Shown in pieces: positions 36,483 to 48,221 of a stretch of DNA of 64,000 nt (within the stretch, counting starts at the first letter, position 1; each line of letters begins with the position of its first letter). The stretch is from Ectobacillus antri (GTDB lineage Bacteria; Bacillota; Bacilli; Bacillales; Bacillaceae_G): assembly GCF_003852715.1 (NCBI RefSeq), contig NZ_RIAV01000003.1, positions 62,001 to 126,000 on the forward strand. Reading direction: 5' to 3'. Both the position numbers and the translations under genes were made by a program. The notes beneath the pieces were generated by a model. The model was not told the DNA's origin. It saw only the letters and a program-made list of their open reading frames with translations, and did no database searches.

Positions 36483-37643
36483 ATGAATATCCATGAGTAT
36501 CAGGGAAAAGAGATCCTTAGAAACTATGGGGTGAGCGTTCCGAATGGAAAGGTTGCATTTACAGTAGAAGAAGCTGTAGAAGCAGCTAAAGAATTGGGAA
36601 CAGATGTATGTGTCGTAAAAGCGCAAATCCACGCAGGCGGACGCGGTAAAGCCGGCGGTGTTAAAGTAGCAAAAAATTTAGATGAGGTTCGTACATACGC
36701 CGAAGAAATTCTTGGCAAAACACTAGTCACTCATCAAACAGGTCCAGAAGGTAAAGAAGTAAAGCGCTTACTTATTGAAGAGGGCTGCGATATTAAAAAA
36801 GAGTATTACATTGGACTAGTGCTTGATCGTGCAACTTCTCAGGTGGTGCTGATGGCTTCAGAAGAAGGCGGAACAGAAATTGAAGAAGTGGCTGAACAAA
36901 CACCTGAAAAGATCTTTAAGGAATATATTGATCCTGCTGTTGGCTTACAAGGATTCCAAGCGCGTCGTATCGCGTTTAACATTAATATTCCAAAAGAACT
37001 GGTCAACCAAGCTGTTAAATTTATGATGGGCTTATATACTGCCTTTATCGAAAAAGATTGTTCTATCGCAGAAATCAACCCACTTGTTGTAACAGGTGAT
37101 GGTAAAGTAATGGCTTTAGATGCAAAGTTAAACTTTGATTCTAACGCTTTATATCGTCATCCGGATGTATTGGCGTACCGTGATCTTGATGAGGAAGATC
37201 CAAAAGAAGTGGAAGCATCTAAATATGATTTGAACTACATTTCCTTAGATGGAAATATTGGCTGCATGGTAAATGGTGCCGGCTTAGCAATGGCGACAAT
37301 GGACATTATTAAACATTACGGCGGAGATCCTGCAAACTTCTTGGATGTTGGCGGCGGTGCGACTGCTGAAAAAGTGACAGAAGCATTTAAAATTATTCTT
37401 TCTGACAAGAATGTAAAAGGTATTTTTGTAAATATCTTTGGTGGCATCATGAAATGCGATGTTATTGCAAACGGCGTAGTAGAAGCAACAAAGCAAGTAG
37501 GCCTTGAGTTACCTCTTGTTGTGCGTCTAGAAGGAACAAACGTAGAATTAGGAAAGAAAATTTTGAATGAGTCCGGTTTAAACATTACGGCTGCCGAATC
37601 TATGGCAGACGGAGCACAAAAAATCGTTTCGCTTGTAGGCTAA
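36483..37643 (+). CDS. sucC: Succinyl-CoA synthetase beta subunit
   Basis: SucC with SucD converts succinyl-CoA to succinate with nucleotide triphosphate formation in the TCA cycle. The 386-aa protein has an N-terminal ATP-grasp domain ([17 protein letters not shown] near residue 45, EINPLV near 197) and a C-terminal CoA-ligase domain ([18 protein letters not shown], then [13 protein letters not shown]). GGGGAGGATGGG precedes the ATG. sucD follows after 19 bases. Confidence 0.97.
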   Translation: MNIHEYQGKEILRNYGVSVPNGKVAFTVEEAVEAAKELGTDVCVVKAQIHAGGRGKAGGVKVAKNLDEVRTYAEEILGKTLVTHQTGPEGKEVKRLLIEEGCDIKKEYYIGLVLDRATSQVVLMASEEGGTEIEEVAEQTPEKIFKEYIDPAVGLQGFQARRIAFNINIPKELVNQAVKFMMGLYTAFIEKDCSIAEINPLVVTGDGKVMALDAKLNFDSNALYRHPDVLAYRDLDEEDPKEVEASKYDLNYISLDGNIGCMVNGAGLAMATMDIIKHYGGDPANFLDVGGGATAEKVTEAFKIILSDKNVKGIFVNIFGGIMKCDVIANGVVEATKQVGLELPLVVRLEGTNVELGKKILNESGLNITAAESMADGAQKIVSLVG

Positions 37644-37662
37644 TAGAAGGCGGGGGAGAAAG

Positions 37663-38565
37663 ATGAGTGTATTTATCAATAAAGATACGAAAGTAATCGT
37701 ACAAGGTATTACAGGAAAGCAAGGGCTTTTCCATGCGACACAGATGCTCGAGTATGGAACAAAAATTGTTGGCGGTACCTCTCCTGGTAAAGGCGGTACA
37801 GAGGTAATTGGCGTACCTGTATTTAATACGGTAGAAGAGGCAGTAAAAGCGACAGGTGCAAATGCTTCAGTTATCTACGTTCCACCTGCGTTTGCTGCAG
37901 ACTCTATCATGGAAGCTGTAGATGCAGAGCTTGACTTAGTAGTATGTATTACAGAAGGTATTCCAGTACTTGATATGGTAAAAGTGAAAAAATATATGGA
38001 AGGTAAAAAGACACGCTTGATAGGTCCCAACTGCCCAGGTGTGATTACTCCAGAAGAATGTAAAATTGGTATTATGCCAGGATACATCCACATGAAGGGA
38101 CATGTTGGTATTGTTTCTCGCTCTGGTACGTTAACGTACGAAGCAGTACATCAGTTGACACAAGCTGGAATTGGTCAATCTACTGCTGTTGGTATCGGCG
38201 GAGATCCTGTAAATGGTACAAATTTTATTGATGTATTAAAAGCGTTTAATGAAGATGAAGACACGCATGCTGTAATTATGATTGGTGAAATCGGCGGTAC
38301 GGCTGAAGAAGAAGCAGCTGAATGGGTACGTGCTAATATGACAAAACCAGTTGTTGGCTTTATTGGTGGTCAAACAGCACCTCCAGGAAAGCGTATGGGT
38401 CATGCGGGCGCGATTATTTCTGGCGGCAAAGGAACAGCTGCTGAGAAAATCAGAGTAATGGAAGAATGTGGAATCAAAGTTGCTGAAACACCTTCTGTTA
38501 TGGGCGAGACGTTAATTTCTGTTTTAAAAGAAAAAGGTTTATTTGAAACTTGCAAAGTAAACTAG
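37663..38565 (+). CDS. sucD: Succinyl-CoA synthetase alpha subunit
   Basis: SucD binds CoA and carries the phosphorylated histidine. The 300-aa product starts [21 protein letters not shown], has [12 protein letters not shown] and ends the active loop in [11 protein letters not shown] with His247 as the phosphorylation site. Together with sucC it forms a two-gene operon closed by a terminator. No other TCA gene is adjacent. Confidence 0.97.
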   Translation: MSVFINKDTKVIVQGITGKQGLFHATQMLEYGTKIVGGTSPGKGGTEVIGVPVFNTVEEAVKATGANASVIYVPPAFAADSIMEAVDAELDLVVCITEGIPVLDMVKVKKYMEGKKTRLIGPNCPGVITPEECKIGIMPGYIHMKGHVGIVSRSGTLTYEAVHQLTQAGIGQSTAVGIGGDPVNGTNFIDVLKAFNEDEDTHAVIMIGEIGGTAEEEAAEWVRANMTKPVVGFIGGQTAPPGKRMGHAGAIISGGKGTAAEKIRVMEECGIKVAETPSVMGETLISVLKEKGLFETCKVN

Positions 38566-38597
38566 AAAAGTCGGCTTCCCGTTTTGGGAGGCCTTTT
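38566..38597 (+). terminator. Intrinsic terminator after sucD
   Basis: AAAAG and GGCTTCCC (38573-38580) pair with GGGAGGCC (38586-38593) and TTTT around GTTTT. One wobble pair is included. A second weaker foldback AGCAC/GTGCT with T5 lies near 38648-38671. Confidence 0.8.
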
Positions 38598-38769
38598 CCT
38601 ATGCGGGCTTATGTAGGCTCTTCGACTTATAAACAGCCGAGATGTATAGCACTTACGCAGCGGTGCTTTTTAGATTCTAGCTGAAGTTACATATCGTTCG
38701 TTTTTCTTTACTATCAAAACAGAATAGTGGTTGCTTAATGTTTATCTACGTTAACAAGGAGGAGTTCTA

Positions 38770-39630
38770 GTGAGACAAAGATTACTGCATTTACATACGG
38801 CTTTGGCTGATCATTGGGGAGCTATGGCTAGGCTTTTACGCTATGATCCGAATCTTAATTTCCTCTATAATCTTTCCGCACAAGAGTTTTCTCGTATTCT
38901 TCTTATCTCTCCCAAACTAAGCACCTTTCTTTTTCAACATCTGCATAGTCCTTCTCTTACCATTGTTCAAAATGATTTGCAAAGAAACAATGCTTTTTTT
39001 CTAACGATATGGGATGATGATTATCCAGATTTACTGCGTGAGATCCCTGATCCTCCGTTTGTTTTATATGGCATGGGTAAACGTGAATTGTTACATCATC
39101 CTCGTAAAATAGCGGTAGTAGGCACGAGAAAACCGTCATCATATGGGATTAGTGGCATACAATCTATTCTAGCAAAGCTTTTACAAGAAGATTGGCTAGT
39201 TGTTAGTGGCATGGCGTACGGTATTGATATGGTCGCACATCTTACTACCTTGCAATACGACAGAAGCACAATCGCTGTGTTAGGAGGAGGTTTTGATCAT
39301 ATATATCCGGAAAGTAATTATAAAAAATTAAAAACATGGAACAATGTATTATTATTATCAGAATACCCGCCGTCATGGCAACCGCAGCGCTGGCGTTTTC
39401 CAAAGCGAAATCGTATTGTGAGCGGTTTATCTAAAGGTGTAATTGTCGCCGAAGCACAGAGTCAAAGCGGATCTTTAATTACGGCAGATTGTGCACTTGA
39501 GCAGAATAGGGAAGTGTTTGCGCTACCAGGTCCTTTATCACTGAAGACAGCTGCTGGAACCAATCATCTCATTCAACAAGGTGCAAAGCTAGTGATGAAT
39601 GCGCATGATATTCTTGAAGAGTTTTATTAA
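38770..39630 (+). CDS. dprA: DNA processing protein DprA (Smf)
   Basis: DprA loads RecA on single-stranded DNA taken up during transformation. The 286-aa product has an N-terminal helical part and a Rossmann core with VVGTRKPSSYG near residue 117, VSGMAYGID and EAQSQSGSLITADCALEQ. It starts with GTG at 38770 behind AAGGAGGAG. Length and position before topA agree with Bacillus smf. No other competence gene lies in the window, so its presence alone does not show natural competence. Confidence 0.94.
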   Translation: MRQRLLHLHTALADHWGAMARLLRYDPNLNFLYNLSAQEFSRILLISPKLSTFLFQHLHSPSLTIVQNDLQRNNAFFLTIWDDDYPDLLREIPDPPFVLYGMGKRELLHHPRKIAVVGTRKPSSYGISGIQSILAKLLQEDWLVVSGMAYGIDMVAHLTTLQYDRSTIAVLGGGFDHIYPESNYKKLKTWNNVLLLSEYPPSWQPQRWRFPKRNRIVSGLSKGVIVAEAQSQSGSLITADCALEQNREVFALPGPLSLKTAAGTNHLIQQGAKLVMNAHDILEEFY

Positions 39631-39669
39631 ATGTACATGCATATATTTTTCTTTTTTATACAAGAAAGG

Positions 39670-39743
39670 TTGACAGATGTGCTATCTTTCATGGTATTTT
39701 ATATTCATTCTGAATTGACAAAAAGAAGGCGAATCAATAATAT
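39670..39743 (+). promoter_or_regulatory. topA promoters
   Basis: The better promoter is TTGACA (39715-39720), a 17-base spacer and TAATAT (39738-39743), 40 bases before topA. An upstream TTGACA (39670-39675) has TATTTT only after 19 bases and is a weaker, possibly supercoiling-sensitive candidate. Confidence 0.6.
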
Positions 39744-39782
39744 TAATGAAGACTTGAATTCACCTCTTAAGGAGGAACTGGA

Positions 39783-41858
39783 ATGTCGGATTATTTGGTA
39801 ATCGTTGAGTCGCCGGCAAAGGCGAAAACGATAGAAAAATATTTAGGGAAAAAATACAAGGTAATAGCGTCTATGGGGCATGTGCGGGATTTGCCGAAAA
39901 GTCAAATGGGCATTGAAATACAAAATCGTTTTACACCAAAGTATATTACGATTCGTGGGAAAGGTCCTGTTTTAAAAGATTTAAAAACGGCTGCAAAAAA
40001 AGCAAAGAAAATTTATCTGGCTGCTGACCCTGACCGTGAAGGAGAGGCGATTGCATGGCACTTAGCGCACACGTTACATGTCGATACAACTTCAGATTGC
40101 CGTGTTGTGTTCAATGAAATTACAAAAGACGCAATCAAGGAAGCTTTTAAAAAGCCAAGAGCTATTAACACAGATTTAGTAGATGCACAACAGGCACGTC
40201 GCGTATTAGATCGTCTAGTTGGTTATAATATTAGTCCTTTATTATGGAAGAAAGTAAAAAAAGGATTAAGTGCAGGTCGTGTTCAATCAGTAGCTGTGCG
40301 TTTAATTATTGAACGTGAAAAGGAGATACAAGCATTTGTACCGGAAGAGTTTTGGACAATTAAAGCAGATTTTGTTAAAGGAAAAGACGTATTTGAGGCC
40401 GCATTTTACGGTATAGATGGAAGCAAAATAGAACTTACGACAGAAGAGCAAGTAAATGGTGTACTAGCGCGTTTGCAAAATAATGCATTTACAGTCGATA
40501 CAATTACTCGTAAAGAACGCAAACGAAACCCTGCAGTTCCGTTTACGACATCCTCTTTGCAGCAGGAAGCGGCGCGTAAGCTAAACATGCGCGCGAAAAA
40601 AACTATGATGCTAGCACAGCAATTATATGAAGGAATTGAGATTGGAAAAGAAGGTACAGTCGGTTTAATTACGTATATGCGTACGGATTCTACTCGTATT
40701 TCTGAAACTGCACAAACAGAAGTACGCGGATATATTCAAGATAAATTTGGAGAAGTTTTTGTTTCTAAAGAAAAAAGAAAAGAATCCAAAGGTAATGTAC
40801 AAGATGCGCATGAGGCAATTCGTCCTTCTTCAGCATTGCGTAAGCCGGATGATTTAAAAGAGTATTTAAGTCGAGATCAGTACAGGTTGTATAAACTGAT
40901 TTGGGAGCGTTTTGTAGCTAGTCAAATGGCACCAGCTGTTATGGACACAATGACGGTAACGCTTACAAATAATGGTGTGCAATTTAGAGCGCATGGCTCT
41001 GTTGTCAAGTTTCCTGGGTTTATGAAGGTATATGTAGAATCCAGTGATGATGGTGCTGAAGAAAAAGATCGCATGCTACCGGAATTGGCAGAAGAAGAAA
41101 CAGTTTTTTCAAAAGATATGGAACCTAAGCAACACTTTACACAGCCGCCGCCGCGCTACACTGAGGCTCGGCTAGTACGAACATTAGAAGAACTCGGTAT
41201 AGGCCGTCCTTCTACATATGTGCCAACTTTGGAGACAATCCAGAAGCGAGGTTACGTGTCTCTCGATAATAAGAGGTTCGTACCGACTGAATTAGGTGAA
41301 ATTGTTATTGAGCTGATTTTGGAATTCTTTCCGGAAATTATCAATATTGAATTTACCGCAAATATGGAAAATAACTTGGATAAAATTGAAGATGGACAAG
41401 CGCAATGGGTTGAAGTAATCGAAGAATTCTATCAAGGGTTTGAAAAACATCTAGAAAAAGCTGAGAAAGAAATGCGTGAAGTGGAAATTAAGGATGAGCC
41501 TGCAGGAGAAGATTGTGAAGAGTGTGGCAGCCCAATGGTATTTAAAATGGGACGCTATGGTAAGTTTATGGCATGCTCTAATTTCCCGGATTGTAGGAAC
41601 ACAAAGGCTATCGTCAAAGAGATTGGTGTAGCATGCCCGAAGTGTAATAAGGGGCAAATTATTGAACGTCGTAGTAATAAGAAAAAGCGTATCTTTTATG
41701 GATGTAGCGAGTTTCCTGAATGTGACTTTGTTTCTTGGGACAAACCGATTGGACGGAAATGTCCAAAATGTGAGAGAATGCTTGTTGAGAAGAAGCTAAA
41801 AAAGGGTGTACAAGTACAATGCGTCTCTTGTGACTATGAAGAGGAACAGCAAATGTGA
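39783..41858 (+). CDS. topA: DNA topoisomerase I
   Basis: TopA relaxes negative supercoils by a type IA strand-passage mechanism. The 691-aa protein starts with the TOPRIM domain ([18 protein letters not shown] and [13 protein letters not shown]) and has the nucleophile Tyr298 in [14 protein letters not shown]. The C-terminus carries three four-cysteine zinc modules (CEECG...C..C, CPKC...C..C, CPKC...CVSC). AAGGAGGAACTGGA is a strong ribosome binding site. The stop codon is inside the downstream terminator stem. Confidence 0.97.
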   Translation: MSDYLVIVESPAKAKTIEKYLGKKYKVIASMGHVRDLPKSQMGIEIQNRFTPKYITIRGKGPVLKDLKTAAKKAKKIYLAADPDREGEAIAWHLAHTLHVDTTSDCRVVFNEITKDAIKEAFKKPRAINTDLVDAQQARRVLDRLVGYNISPLLWKKVKKGLSAGRVQSVAVRLIIEREKEIQAFVPEEFWTIKADFVKGKDVFEAAFYGIDGSKIELTTEEQVNGVLARLQNNAFTVDTITRKERKRNPAVPFTTSSLQQEAARKLNMRAKKTMMLAQQLYEGIEIGKEGTVGLITYMRTDSTRISETAQTEVRGYIQDKFGEVFVSKEKRKESKGNVQDAHEAIRPSSALRKPDDLKEYLSRDQYRLYKLIWERFVASQMAPAVMDTMTVTLTNNGVQFRAHGSVVKFPGFMKVYVESSDDGAEEKDRMLPELAEEETVFSKDMEPKQHFTQPPPRYTEARLVRTLEELGIGRPSTYVPTLETIQKRGYVSLDNKRFVPTELGEIVIELILEFFPEIINIEFTANMENNLDKIEDGQAQWVEVIEEFYQGFEKHLEKAEKEMREVEIKDEPAGEDCEECGSPMVFKMGRYGKFMACSNFPDCRNTKAIVKEIGVACPKCNKGQIIERRSNKKKRIFYGCSEFPECDFVSWDKPIGRKCPKCERMLVEKKLKKGVQVQCVSCDYEEEQQM

Positions 41859-41879
41859 GCCGTGTTGCTCACATTTTTT
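41851..41879 (+). terminator. Terminator overlapping the topA stop codon
   Basis: AAATGTGAGC (41851-41860) pairs perfectly with GCTCACATTT (41867-41876) around CGTGTT, with T to 41879. The topA TGA (41856-41858) is within the 5' arm. Confidence 0.9.
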
Positions 41880-41909
41880 ACGGAAATGTTGAAGGAAAAG
41901 GTGATTGAA

Positions 41910-43205
41910 ATGGAAGTTAATGTAATCGGTGCTGGGTTGGCTGGTAGTGAAGCTGCCTATCAAATTGCCAAACGAGGTGTAAAAGTAAAGTTATACGAAA
42001 TGCGTCCAGTAAAACAAACGCCTGCGCATCATACGGATAAATTTGCAGAATTGGTTTGTAGCAATTCCTTGCGTGCTAACAGTTTAACGAATGCAGTAGG
42101 TGTTATTAAAGAAGAAATGCGTAGACTCGATTCTGTTATCATTCGAGCGGCAGACGAATGCTCTGTGCCTGCTGGTGGTGCATTGGCAGTAGACCGTCAT
42201 GAGTTTGCTGCAAAGGTAACAGAATATGTGAAAAATCATCCTAATATTACTGTAATTAACGAAGAATTGACAGAGATTCCTGCCGGTCCGACGGTGATTG
42301 CTACCGGGCCACTTACATCTAAAGCCTTATCAGAGCAACTGCAGGCGCTTACGGGTGAAGAGTACTTTTATTTTTACGATGCTGCTGCTCCGATCATTGA
42401 AAAAGACAGTATTGATATGGATAAAGTATACTTAAAATCAAGGTACGATAAAGGGGAAGCTGCGTATCTCAACTGTCCAATGACAGAGGAGGAGTTTGAT
42501 CGCTTTTACGAAGCTTTAGTTAGTGCTGAAGTTGTGCCGTTAAAAGAATTTGAAAAAGAAATTTTCTTTGAAGGATGTATGCCAGTTGAAGTTATGGCAA
42601 AGCGTGGTAAGCAAACTCTTTTATTTGGACCGATGAAGCCTGTCGGCCTTGAGGATCCGAAAACAGGAAAAGTACCCCACGCGGTTGTGCAGTTAAGGCA
42701 AGATGATGCGGCTGGTACACTATACAATATAGTGGGCTTCCAAACACATTTAAAGTGGGGACCACAAAAGGAAGTATTGCAACTTATTCCAGGTTTGGAA
42801 AATGCTGAAATTGTTCGTTACGGTGTGATGCATCGCAATACATTTATCAATTCACCAAAACTGCTTCGTCCAACATATCAATATAAAGGCCGTGATGATT
42901 TATTCTTTGCAGGTCAAATGACAGGAGTAGAAGGGTATGTAGAATCTGCTGCTTCCGGCTTGCTAGCGGGTATTAATGCTGCAAGGCTCGTAAAAGGAGA
43001 AGAGTTGGTGATATTGCCTCCTGTTACAGCAATGGGTAGTATGGCTCACTATATTACATCAACAAATGCGAAAACGTTCCAGCCAATGAATGCGAATTTT
43101 GGTTTGTTTGCACCACTTGAAACAAAAGTGAAGCGAAAAGCAGAACGCTATGAAGCGTATGCTAGGCGTGCTCTAGAAACAATTCAAAATTTTGTAAATA
43201 TTTAG
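41910..43205 (+). CDS. trmFO: Methylenetetrahydrofolate-tRNA-(uracil-5-)-methyltransferase
   Basis: TrmFO (Gid) makes m5U54 in the tRNA T loop from methylene-THF and FADH2. The 431-aa product has the N-terminal FAD site [35 protein letters not shown] and the functional cysteine region [36 protein letters not shown] near the end completes the FAD domain. ATG at 41910 follows AAGGAAAAGGTG and gives [10 protein letters not shown] frame extending to 41862 runs through the topA terminator. Confidence 0.94.
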   Translation: MEVNVIGAGLAGSEAAYQIAKRGVKVKLYEMRPVKQTPAHHTDKFAELVCSNSLRANSLTNAVGVIKEEMRRLDSVIIRAADECSVPAGGALAVDRHEFAAKVTEYVKNHPNITVINEELTEIPAGPTVIATGPLTSKALSEQLQALTGEEYFYFYDAAAPIIEKDSIDMDKVYLKSRYDKGEAAYLNCPMTEEEFDRFYEALVSAEVVPLKEFEKEIFFEGCMPVEVMAKRGKQTLLFGPMKPVGLEDPKTGKVPHAVVQLRQDDAAGTLYNIVGFQTHLKWGPQKEVLQLIPGLENAEIVRYGVMHRNTFINSPKLLRPTYQYKGRDDLFFAGQMTGVEGYVESAASGLLAGINAARLVKGEELVILPPVTAMGSMAHYITSTNAKTFQPMNANFGLFAPLETKVKRKAERYEAYARRALETIQNFVNI

Positions 43206-43216
43206 TTAAGTTTCTT

Positions 43217-43260
43217 GCAAGGGCTACTGAATTGTGCTACAATTTAGTAGCCTTTCTTGC
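43217..43260 (+). terminator. Intrinsic terminator after trmFO
   Basis: GGCTACTGAATTGT (43222-43235) pairs with ACAATTTAGTAGCC (43239-43252) with one wobble, and TTTCTT follows. GCAAG/CTTGC arms can extend the base. Confidence 0.85.
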
Positions 43261-43401
43261 GGAAAAAGAAAAGTATGACTTTGGAAGTGCCGATTTTGCT
43301 GCTTCACTACAAGTCATTGTGCACCGATACCTTCATGGGAAGGGGAAATTTTCTTACTATGAAAAGAACGTTTGTCCTTTTCTTATCCGGAGGAGATACA
43401 T

Positions 43402-44292
43402 GTGAGTCAAGAACAGTTGTTACAACCCTTTTTTGAATATTTGCAGATTGAACGAAACTATTCCAGGCATACAGTTATTAACTACAGTGAAGATATTAAA
43501 GATTTTTTGTTATTTATGACAACTGAAGCAATTCCGTCGTTGTTAAGTGTTACATATCAAGATGTTCGACTGTATTTAACGTTCTTACACGAGAGAAAGA
43601 TGTCAAGAAGATCAGTGGCTAGAAAGCTTTCTTGTTTGCGCAGCTTATATCGTTTCTTCATCAGAGAAGGATATTGTGAGCAAAATCCATTCGCCCTCGC
43701 AGCTGCCCCAAAGAAAGAGCATGCAATACCCAAGTTTTTATATGAAGAGGAATTGCGCCATCTTTTTGAAATTGCAGATATAAGTAAACCTCTAGGTCAG
43801 CGTAATCAAGCGTTGCTAGAACTCTTGTATGCGACGGGGATACGTGTAAATGAATGCTGTGGGTTAACACTTCGCGACGTAGATTTTAATATGGAAACGA
43901 TTCTTGTTACAGGAAAGGGTAATAAACAACGTTACGTACCTTTCGGGACATATGCGCGGGAAAGTTTGCAGCTGTATATTTCTCAAGGAAGGGAAGCATT
44001 ACAAAAACACAGCACTGACAAATTGTTTCTGAACGCTAAAGGTGGCCCCTTAACAGATAGAGGTGTTCGATATGTACTGAGTGAGATGATAAAAAAAACA
44101 TCTTTAACAGTACGTATGAGTCCACATGTGTTGCGCCATACATTTGCCACACATATGCTCAATGAAGGAGCGGACTTGCGGACGGTTCAAGAGCTACTTG
44201 GACATACGGACTTGACAGCGACACAAATTTATACGCATGTTTCAAAGGAGCGACTTCGTTCTGTATATATGCAACATCATCCAAGAGCGTAA
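43402..44292 (+). CDS. xerC: Site-specific tyrosine recombinase XerC (CodV)
   Basis: XerC with XerD resolves chromosome dimers at dif. The 296-aa protein has an N-terminal SAM-like core-binding domain (residues 5-90) and a C-terminal catalytic domain. The arginine is in ATGIRVNECCGL, HVLRHTFATHML supplies the HxxR box, LGHTDLTATQIYTH adds the second histidine, and Tyr277 is the nucleophile. GTG at 43402 follows CCGGAGGAG. In the codVWXY order it is the chromosomal XerC rather than a phage integrase. Confidence 0.93.
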   Translation: MSQEQLLQPFFEYLQIERNYSRHTVINYSEDIKDFLLFMTTEAIPSLLSVTYQDVRLYLTFLHERKMSRRSVARKLSCLRSLYRFFIREGYCEQNPFALAAAPKKEHAIPKFLYEEELRHLFEIADISKPLGQRNQALLELLYATGIRVNECCGLTLRDVDFNMETILVTGKGNKQRYVPFGTYARESLQLYISQGREALQKHSTDKLFLNAKGGPLTDRGVRYVLSEMIKKTSLTVRMSPHVLRHTFATHMLNEGADLRTVQELLGHTDLTATQIYTHVSKERLRSVYMQHHPRA

Positions 44293-44353
44293 ATATAAAC
44301 AGTGATGTGCTCATATAGTAATATGAGTAAATAATGTGCAAAGGAGTTTGGAA

Positions 44354-44896
44354 ATGGGAACTTTTCATGCAACAACTATTTTTGCAGTGCAACATAATGG
44401 TCGCTGTGCAATGGCTGGTGACGGACAAGTAACGATGGGAAATGCCGTTGTCATGAAGCACACTGCGCGTAAGGTACGCAGATTGTTTGGTGGAAAGGTA
44501 TTGGCGGGATTTGCCGGCTCGGTCGCAGATGCTTTTACGCTGTTTGAAATGTTTGAAAGCAAACTCGATGAGTACAATGGAAACTTGCAACGTGCTGCTG
44601 TTGAAATGGCTAAAAAGTGGCGCGGTGATAAAATGCTTCGCCAGCTTGAAGCGCTTTTAATTGTTATGAACGAACAAACGATGCTTCTTGTGTCAGGTAC
44701 AGGAGAAGTGATTGAGCCTGATGATGGAATTTTAGCAATTGGCTCTGGTGGTAATTATGCGCTTTCTGCAGGGAGGGCTCTTAAGCAGTACGCAGGAGAG
44801 CGTTTAACGGCTGCCGATATTGCAAAAGCCAGTCTTGAGGTTGCGGCAGATATTTGTGTGTACACAAATTCAAATATTATTGTTGAGGAACTGTAA
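44354..44896 (+). CDS. hslV: ATP-dependent protease peptidase subunit HslV (ClpQ/CodW)
   Basis: HslV forms the double-hexamer peptidase of the HslUV protease, related to the proteasome beta subunit. The 180-aa product starts [16 protein letters not shown] and has GDGQVTMGN and [14 protein letters not shown]. Proteasome-like activity needs a free N-terminal nucleophile. B. subtilis CodW starts MSSFHATT and is reported to use an N-terminal serine. Here Gly2 follows Met1 and the canonical threonine (of TTIF) is Thr7, so either processing exposes it or the mechanism differs. ATG at 44354 is 7 bases from AAAGGAG, so the start is well supported. Confidence 0.95.
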   Translation: MGTFHATTIFAVQHNGRCAMAGDGQVTMGNAVVMKHTARKVRRLFGGKVLAGFAGSVADAFTLFEMFESKLDEYNGNLQRAAVEMAKKWRGDKMLRQLEALLIVMNEQTMLLVSGTGEVIEPDDGILAIGSGGNYALSAGRALKQYAGERLTAADIAKASLEVAADICVYTNSNIIVEEL

Positions 44897-44911
44897 AGGA
44901 GGCGTATTCAT

Positions 44912-46303
44912 ATGCATTTGCATTTTACCCCACGTCAAATTGTAGAGAAACTCAATCAGTATATCATTGGTCAAGAAAACGCTAAAAAAGCGGTCGCTGT
45001 GGCCCTGCGTAACCGATACCGCAGAAGCTTGCTTGATGAAGGGATTCGCGATGAAATTGCGCCTAAAAATATTTTAATGATTGGTCCTACAGGTGTTGGT
45101 AAAACAGAAGTAGCTCGTCGCCTGGCAAAATTGATGGGTGCACCTTTTATTAAAGTTGAAGCCACTAAATTTACTGAGGTAGGATATGTAGGGCGCGATG
45201 TCGAATCAATGATTCGAGATTTAGCTGAGACATCAGTTCGCATTATTAAAGAAGAAAAAGTAGCAAGTGTACAGGACAAGGCAAAGGAGCAAGCTAATCA
45301 ACGTATTTTGGAAATTTTGGTTCCGGGTCCGCAAAAGCAACATAGTTTTAAGAACCCGCTAGAGATGTTATTTGGTGGGCAAAATACAGGTAGTCAGACA
45401 GAGCCTCAACAAGAGGAAGCTACCGTGCTTCAAAAGCGTAAAGAGATGGAAAGAAAGTTAGTGGGAGGGCTTCTTGAAGATACTATCATTACTGTAGAAG
45501 TAGAGGAACAACAAAGCTCAATGTTTGATATGCTGCAGGGTACAGGTATGGAGCAGATGGGTATGAATTTTCAAGATGCACTGGGCAGCTTTATGCCAAA
45601 GCGTACGAAAAAGAGAAAACTTTCCGTAAAAGAAGCAAGAAAAGTATTGACAAATGAAGAAGCACAGCGCTTAATTGATATGGACGAAGTTACACAAGAA
45701 GCTGTTTACCGCACAGAACAGCTTGGCATTATCTTTATAGACGAAATTGACAAAATCGCTAGTAAACAATCCGGTGGTGTTGATGTTTCGCGTGAAGGCG
45801 TTCAGCGAGATATTCTTCCAATTGTGGAGGGGTCTACCGTCTCAACAAAGTATGGCCCAATTAAAACAGATCATATCTTATTTATTGCAGCCGGCGCTTT
45901 TCATATTTCAAAACCTTCGGATTTAATTCCGGAGTTACAAGGAAGATTTCCAATTCGCGTTGAGTTGACGAAGCTTTCTACGGAAGATTTTGTGAAGATC
46001 TTAACTGAGCCTGACAATGCTCTGTTAAAGCAATATAAGGCATTGCTGGCAACTGAAGGTATAGAAATTGAATTTTCTGACGAAGCTATTCGTAAAATAG
46101 CTGAGATTGCCTATCAAGTAAACCAAGATACGGACAATATCGGAGCAAGAAGATTGCACACTATTATGGAAAAGCTTTTGGAAGACTTATCGTTTGAAGC
46201 TTCAGAAATTACGATGGAACATATTAAAATTACCCCTCAATACGTAGAAGAGAAGTTGGCGACAATAGCAAGAAACAAAGATGTAAGTCAATTTATCTTG
46301 TAA
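44912..46303 (+). CDS. hslU: ATP-dependent protease ATPase subunit HslU (ClpY/CodX)
   Basis: HslU is the AAA+ unfoldase that feeds HslV. The 463-aa protein has the Walker A motif [19 protein letters not shown] near residue 56, the variable I domain (about 110-240), Walker [10 protein letters not shown] and the sensor region [18 protein letters not shown]. The C-terminus ends DVSQFIL, the tail that docks into HslV. AAAGGAGGCGTATTC precedes the ATG, 15 bases after hslV. Confidence 0.96.
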   Translation: MHLHFTPRQIVEKLNQYIIGQENAKKAVAVALRNRYRRSLLDEGIRDEIAPKNILMIGPTGVGKTEVARRLAKLMGAPFIKVEATKFTEVGYVGRDVESMIRDLAETSVRIIKEEKVASVQDKAKEQANQRILEILVPGPQKQHSFKNPLEMLFGGQNTGSQTEPQQEEATVLQKRKEMERKLVGGLLEDTIITVEVEEQQSSMFDMLQGTGMEQMGMNFQDALGSFMPKRTKKRKLSVKEARKVLTNEEAQRLIDMDEVTQEAVYRTEQLGIIFIDEIDKIASKQSGGVDVSREGVQRDILPIVEGSTVSTKYGPIKTDHILFIAAGAFHISKPSDLIPELQGRFPIRVELTKLSTEDFVKILTEPDNALLKQYKALLATEGIEIEFSDEAIRKIAEIAYQVNQDTDNIGARRLHTIMEKLLEDLSFEASEITMEHIKITPQYVEEKLATIARNKDVSQFIL

Positions 46304-46378
46304 CGCATGGTCCAGTTAGTTCGTCCCGGTTTCCAAACACAAGAAAATATCTCGAAATTTTAGGAGGAAAAAGGTATC

Positions 46379-47158
46379 ATGGCTTTATTAGAGAGAACAA
46401 GAAAGATTAATGCATTGTTACAACAGGCAGCAGGAAAACCTGTTAATTTCCGTGAAATGGCGGACACTTTATGCGAAGCAATTGAGGCAAATGTTTTTAT
46501 TGTAAGTCGCCGTGGAAAATTACTTGGTTATCAAGTTCATGAACAAATTGAAAATGATCGTATGAAGAAAATGTTTGAGGAACGTCAGTTTCCAGAAGAG
46601 TATACAAAAAGCTTATTTAACATCACTGAAACATCTGCAAACCTTGATGTAGAGAGTCAATACACTGCATTTCCTGTTGAAAACAAAGAATTGTTTAAAA
46701 CAGGCTTGACAACAATTGTTCCAATTGTTGGCGGCGGTGACAGACTAGGTACGCTAGTTCTTTCGCGCTTGCATGACTCATTCTCAAATGATGATTTAAT
46801 CTTAGGGGAATATGGTGCAACGGTAGTAGGAATGGAAATCTTACGTGAAAAAGCAGAAGAAATTGAAGAAGAAGCTCGCAGTAAAGCGGTTGTGCAAATG
46901 GCTATCAGCTCGTTGTCTTATAGTGAGCTGGAAGCGATTGAGCATATTTTTGATGAATTAAATGGTACTGAAGGGCTACTTGTTGCAAGTAAAATTGCCG
47001 ATCGTGTAGGTATTACGCGCTCTGTAATCGTAAACGCGTTGCGTAAATTGGAGAGTGCAGGCGTCATCAAGTCTCGTTCTTTAGGTATGAAAGGCACATA
47101 TATTAAAGTCTTAAATGACAAATTTTTACTTGAACTTGCAAAACTAAAAGCAAACTAA
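46379..47158 (+). CDS. codY: GTP-sensing global transcriptional repressor CodY
   Basis: CodY represses hundreds of amino-acid, peptide-uptake and virulence genes when branched-chain amino acids and GTP are plentiful. The 259-aa protein begins [15 protein letters not shown], contains the GAF domain (about 1-155) that binds isoleucine, leucine or valine, a linker helix, and a winged helix-turn-helix near the C-terminus ([20 protein letters not shown]). TAGGAGGAAAAAGG precedes the start. It ends the xerC-hslVU-codY operon with a terminator and is followed at once by rpsB. Confidence 0.97.
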   Translation: MALLERTRKINALLQQAAGKPVNFREMADTLCEAIEANVFIVSRRGKLLGYQVHEQIENDRMKKMFEERQFPEEYTKSLFNITETSANLDVESQYTAFPVENKELFKTGLTTIVPIVGGGDRLGTLVLSRLHDSFSNDDLILGEYGATVVGMEILREKAEEIEEEARSKAVVQMAISSLSYSELEAIEHIFDELNGTEGLLVASKIADRVGITRSVIVNALRKLESAGVIKSRSLGMKGTYIKVLNDKFLLELAKLKAN

Positions 47159-47163
47159 TATAA

Positions 47164-47192
47164 AGCCTCTCCGCTGCAGGAGAGGTTTTTTT
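47164..47192 (+). terminator. Intrinsic terminator after codY
   Basis: CCTCTCC (47166-47172) pairs with GGAGAGG (47179-47185), followed by seven T. Confidence 0.92.
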
Positions 47193-47275
47193 GATTTGAT
47201 GCCGAAAAAAAGGCTATACTGATAGTGAGCTGTAACTTAAAAGATAGGTTATTGTAGAATTAACAGACTTTCGAC

Positions 47276-47304
47276 TTGATTGTCGTATCGTGTTATGCTA
47301 TATT
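47276..47304 (+). promoter_or_regulatory. Strong sigma-A promoter for rpsB
   Basis: TTGATT (47276-47281), a 17-base spacer and TATATT (47299-47304) with an extended TGC just before the -10. Confidence 0.78.
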
Positions 47305-47310
47305 AATCAA

Positions 47311-48126
<816 letters not shown>

Positions 48127-48134
48127 GAAAGCTG

Positions 48135-48171
48135 AAAGGTGATAAGAGGTAATGCCTTTTATCACCTTTTT
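48135..48171 (+). terminator. Terminator or attenuator between rpsB and tsf
   Basis: AAAGGTGATAA (48135-48145) pairs with TTATCACCTTT (48159-48169) around a 13-base loop that can itself pair (AGG/CCT), followed by T. It probably lowers tsf relative to rpsB. Confidence 0.8.
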
Positions 48172-48221
48172 TTACACGATAACACATGCTTTTATATACA
48201 TAAAATAGGAGGCTGAAAACT

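Noticed and set aside
36194-36632. Two overlapping - strand frames before and inside sucC
   Set aside because: They are AT-rich, lack motifs and lie antisense to the sucC promoter and gene.
39762-39776. CCTC/GAGG foldback masking the topA ribosome binding site
   Set aside because: Only four pairs with a 5-base loop; unlikely to be stable enough to regulate.
43275-43400. Short + strand frame between trmFO and xerC
   Set aside because: No ribosome binding site or known motif, and it runs into xerC in another frame.
46344-46365. CodY-box-like stretch before codY
   Set aside because: Only 10 of 15 bases match AATTTTCWGAAAATT, too weak to claim autoregulation.
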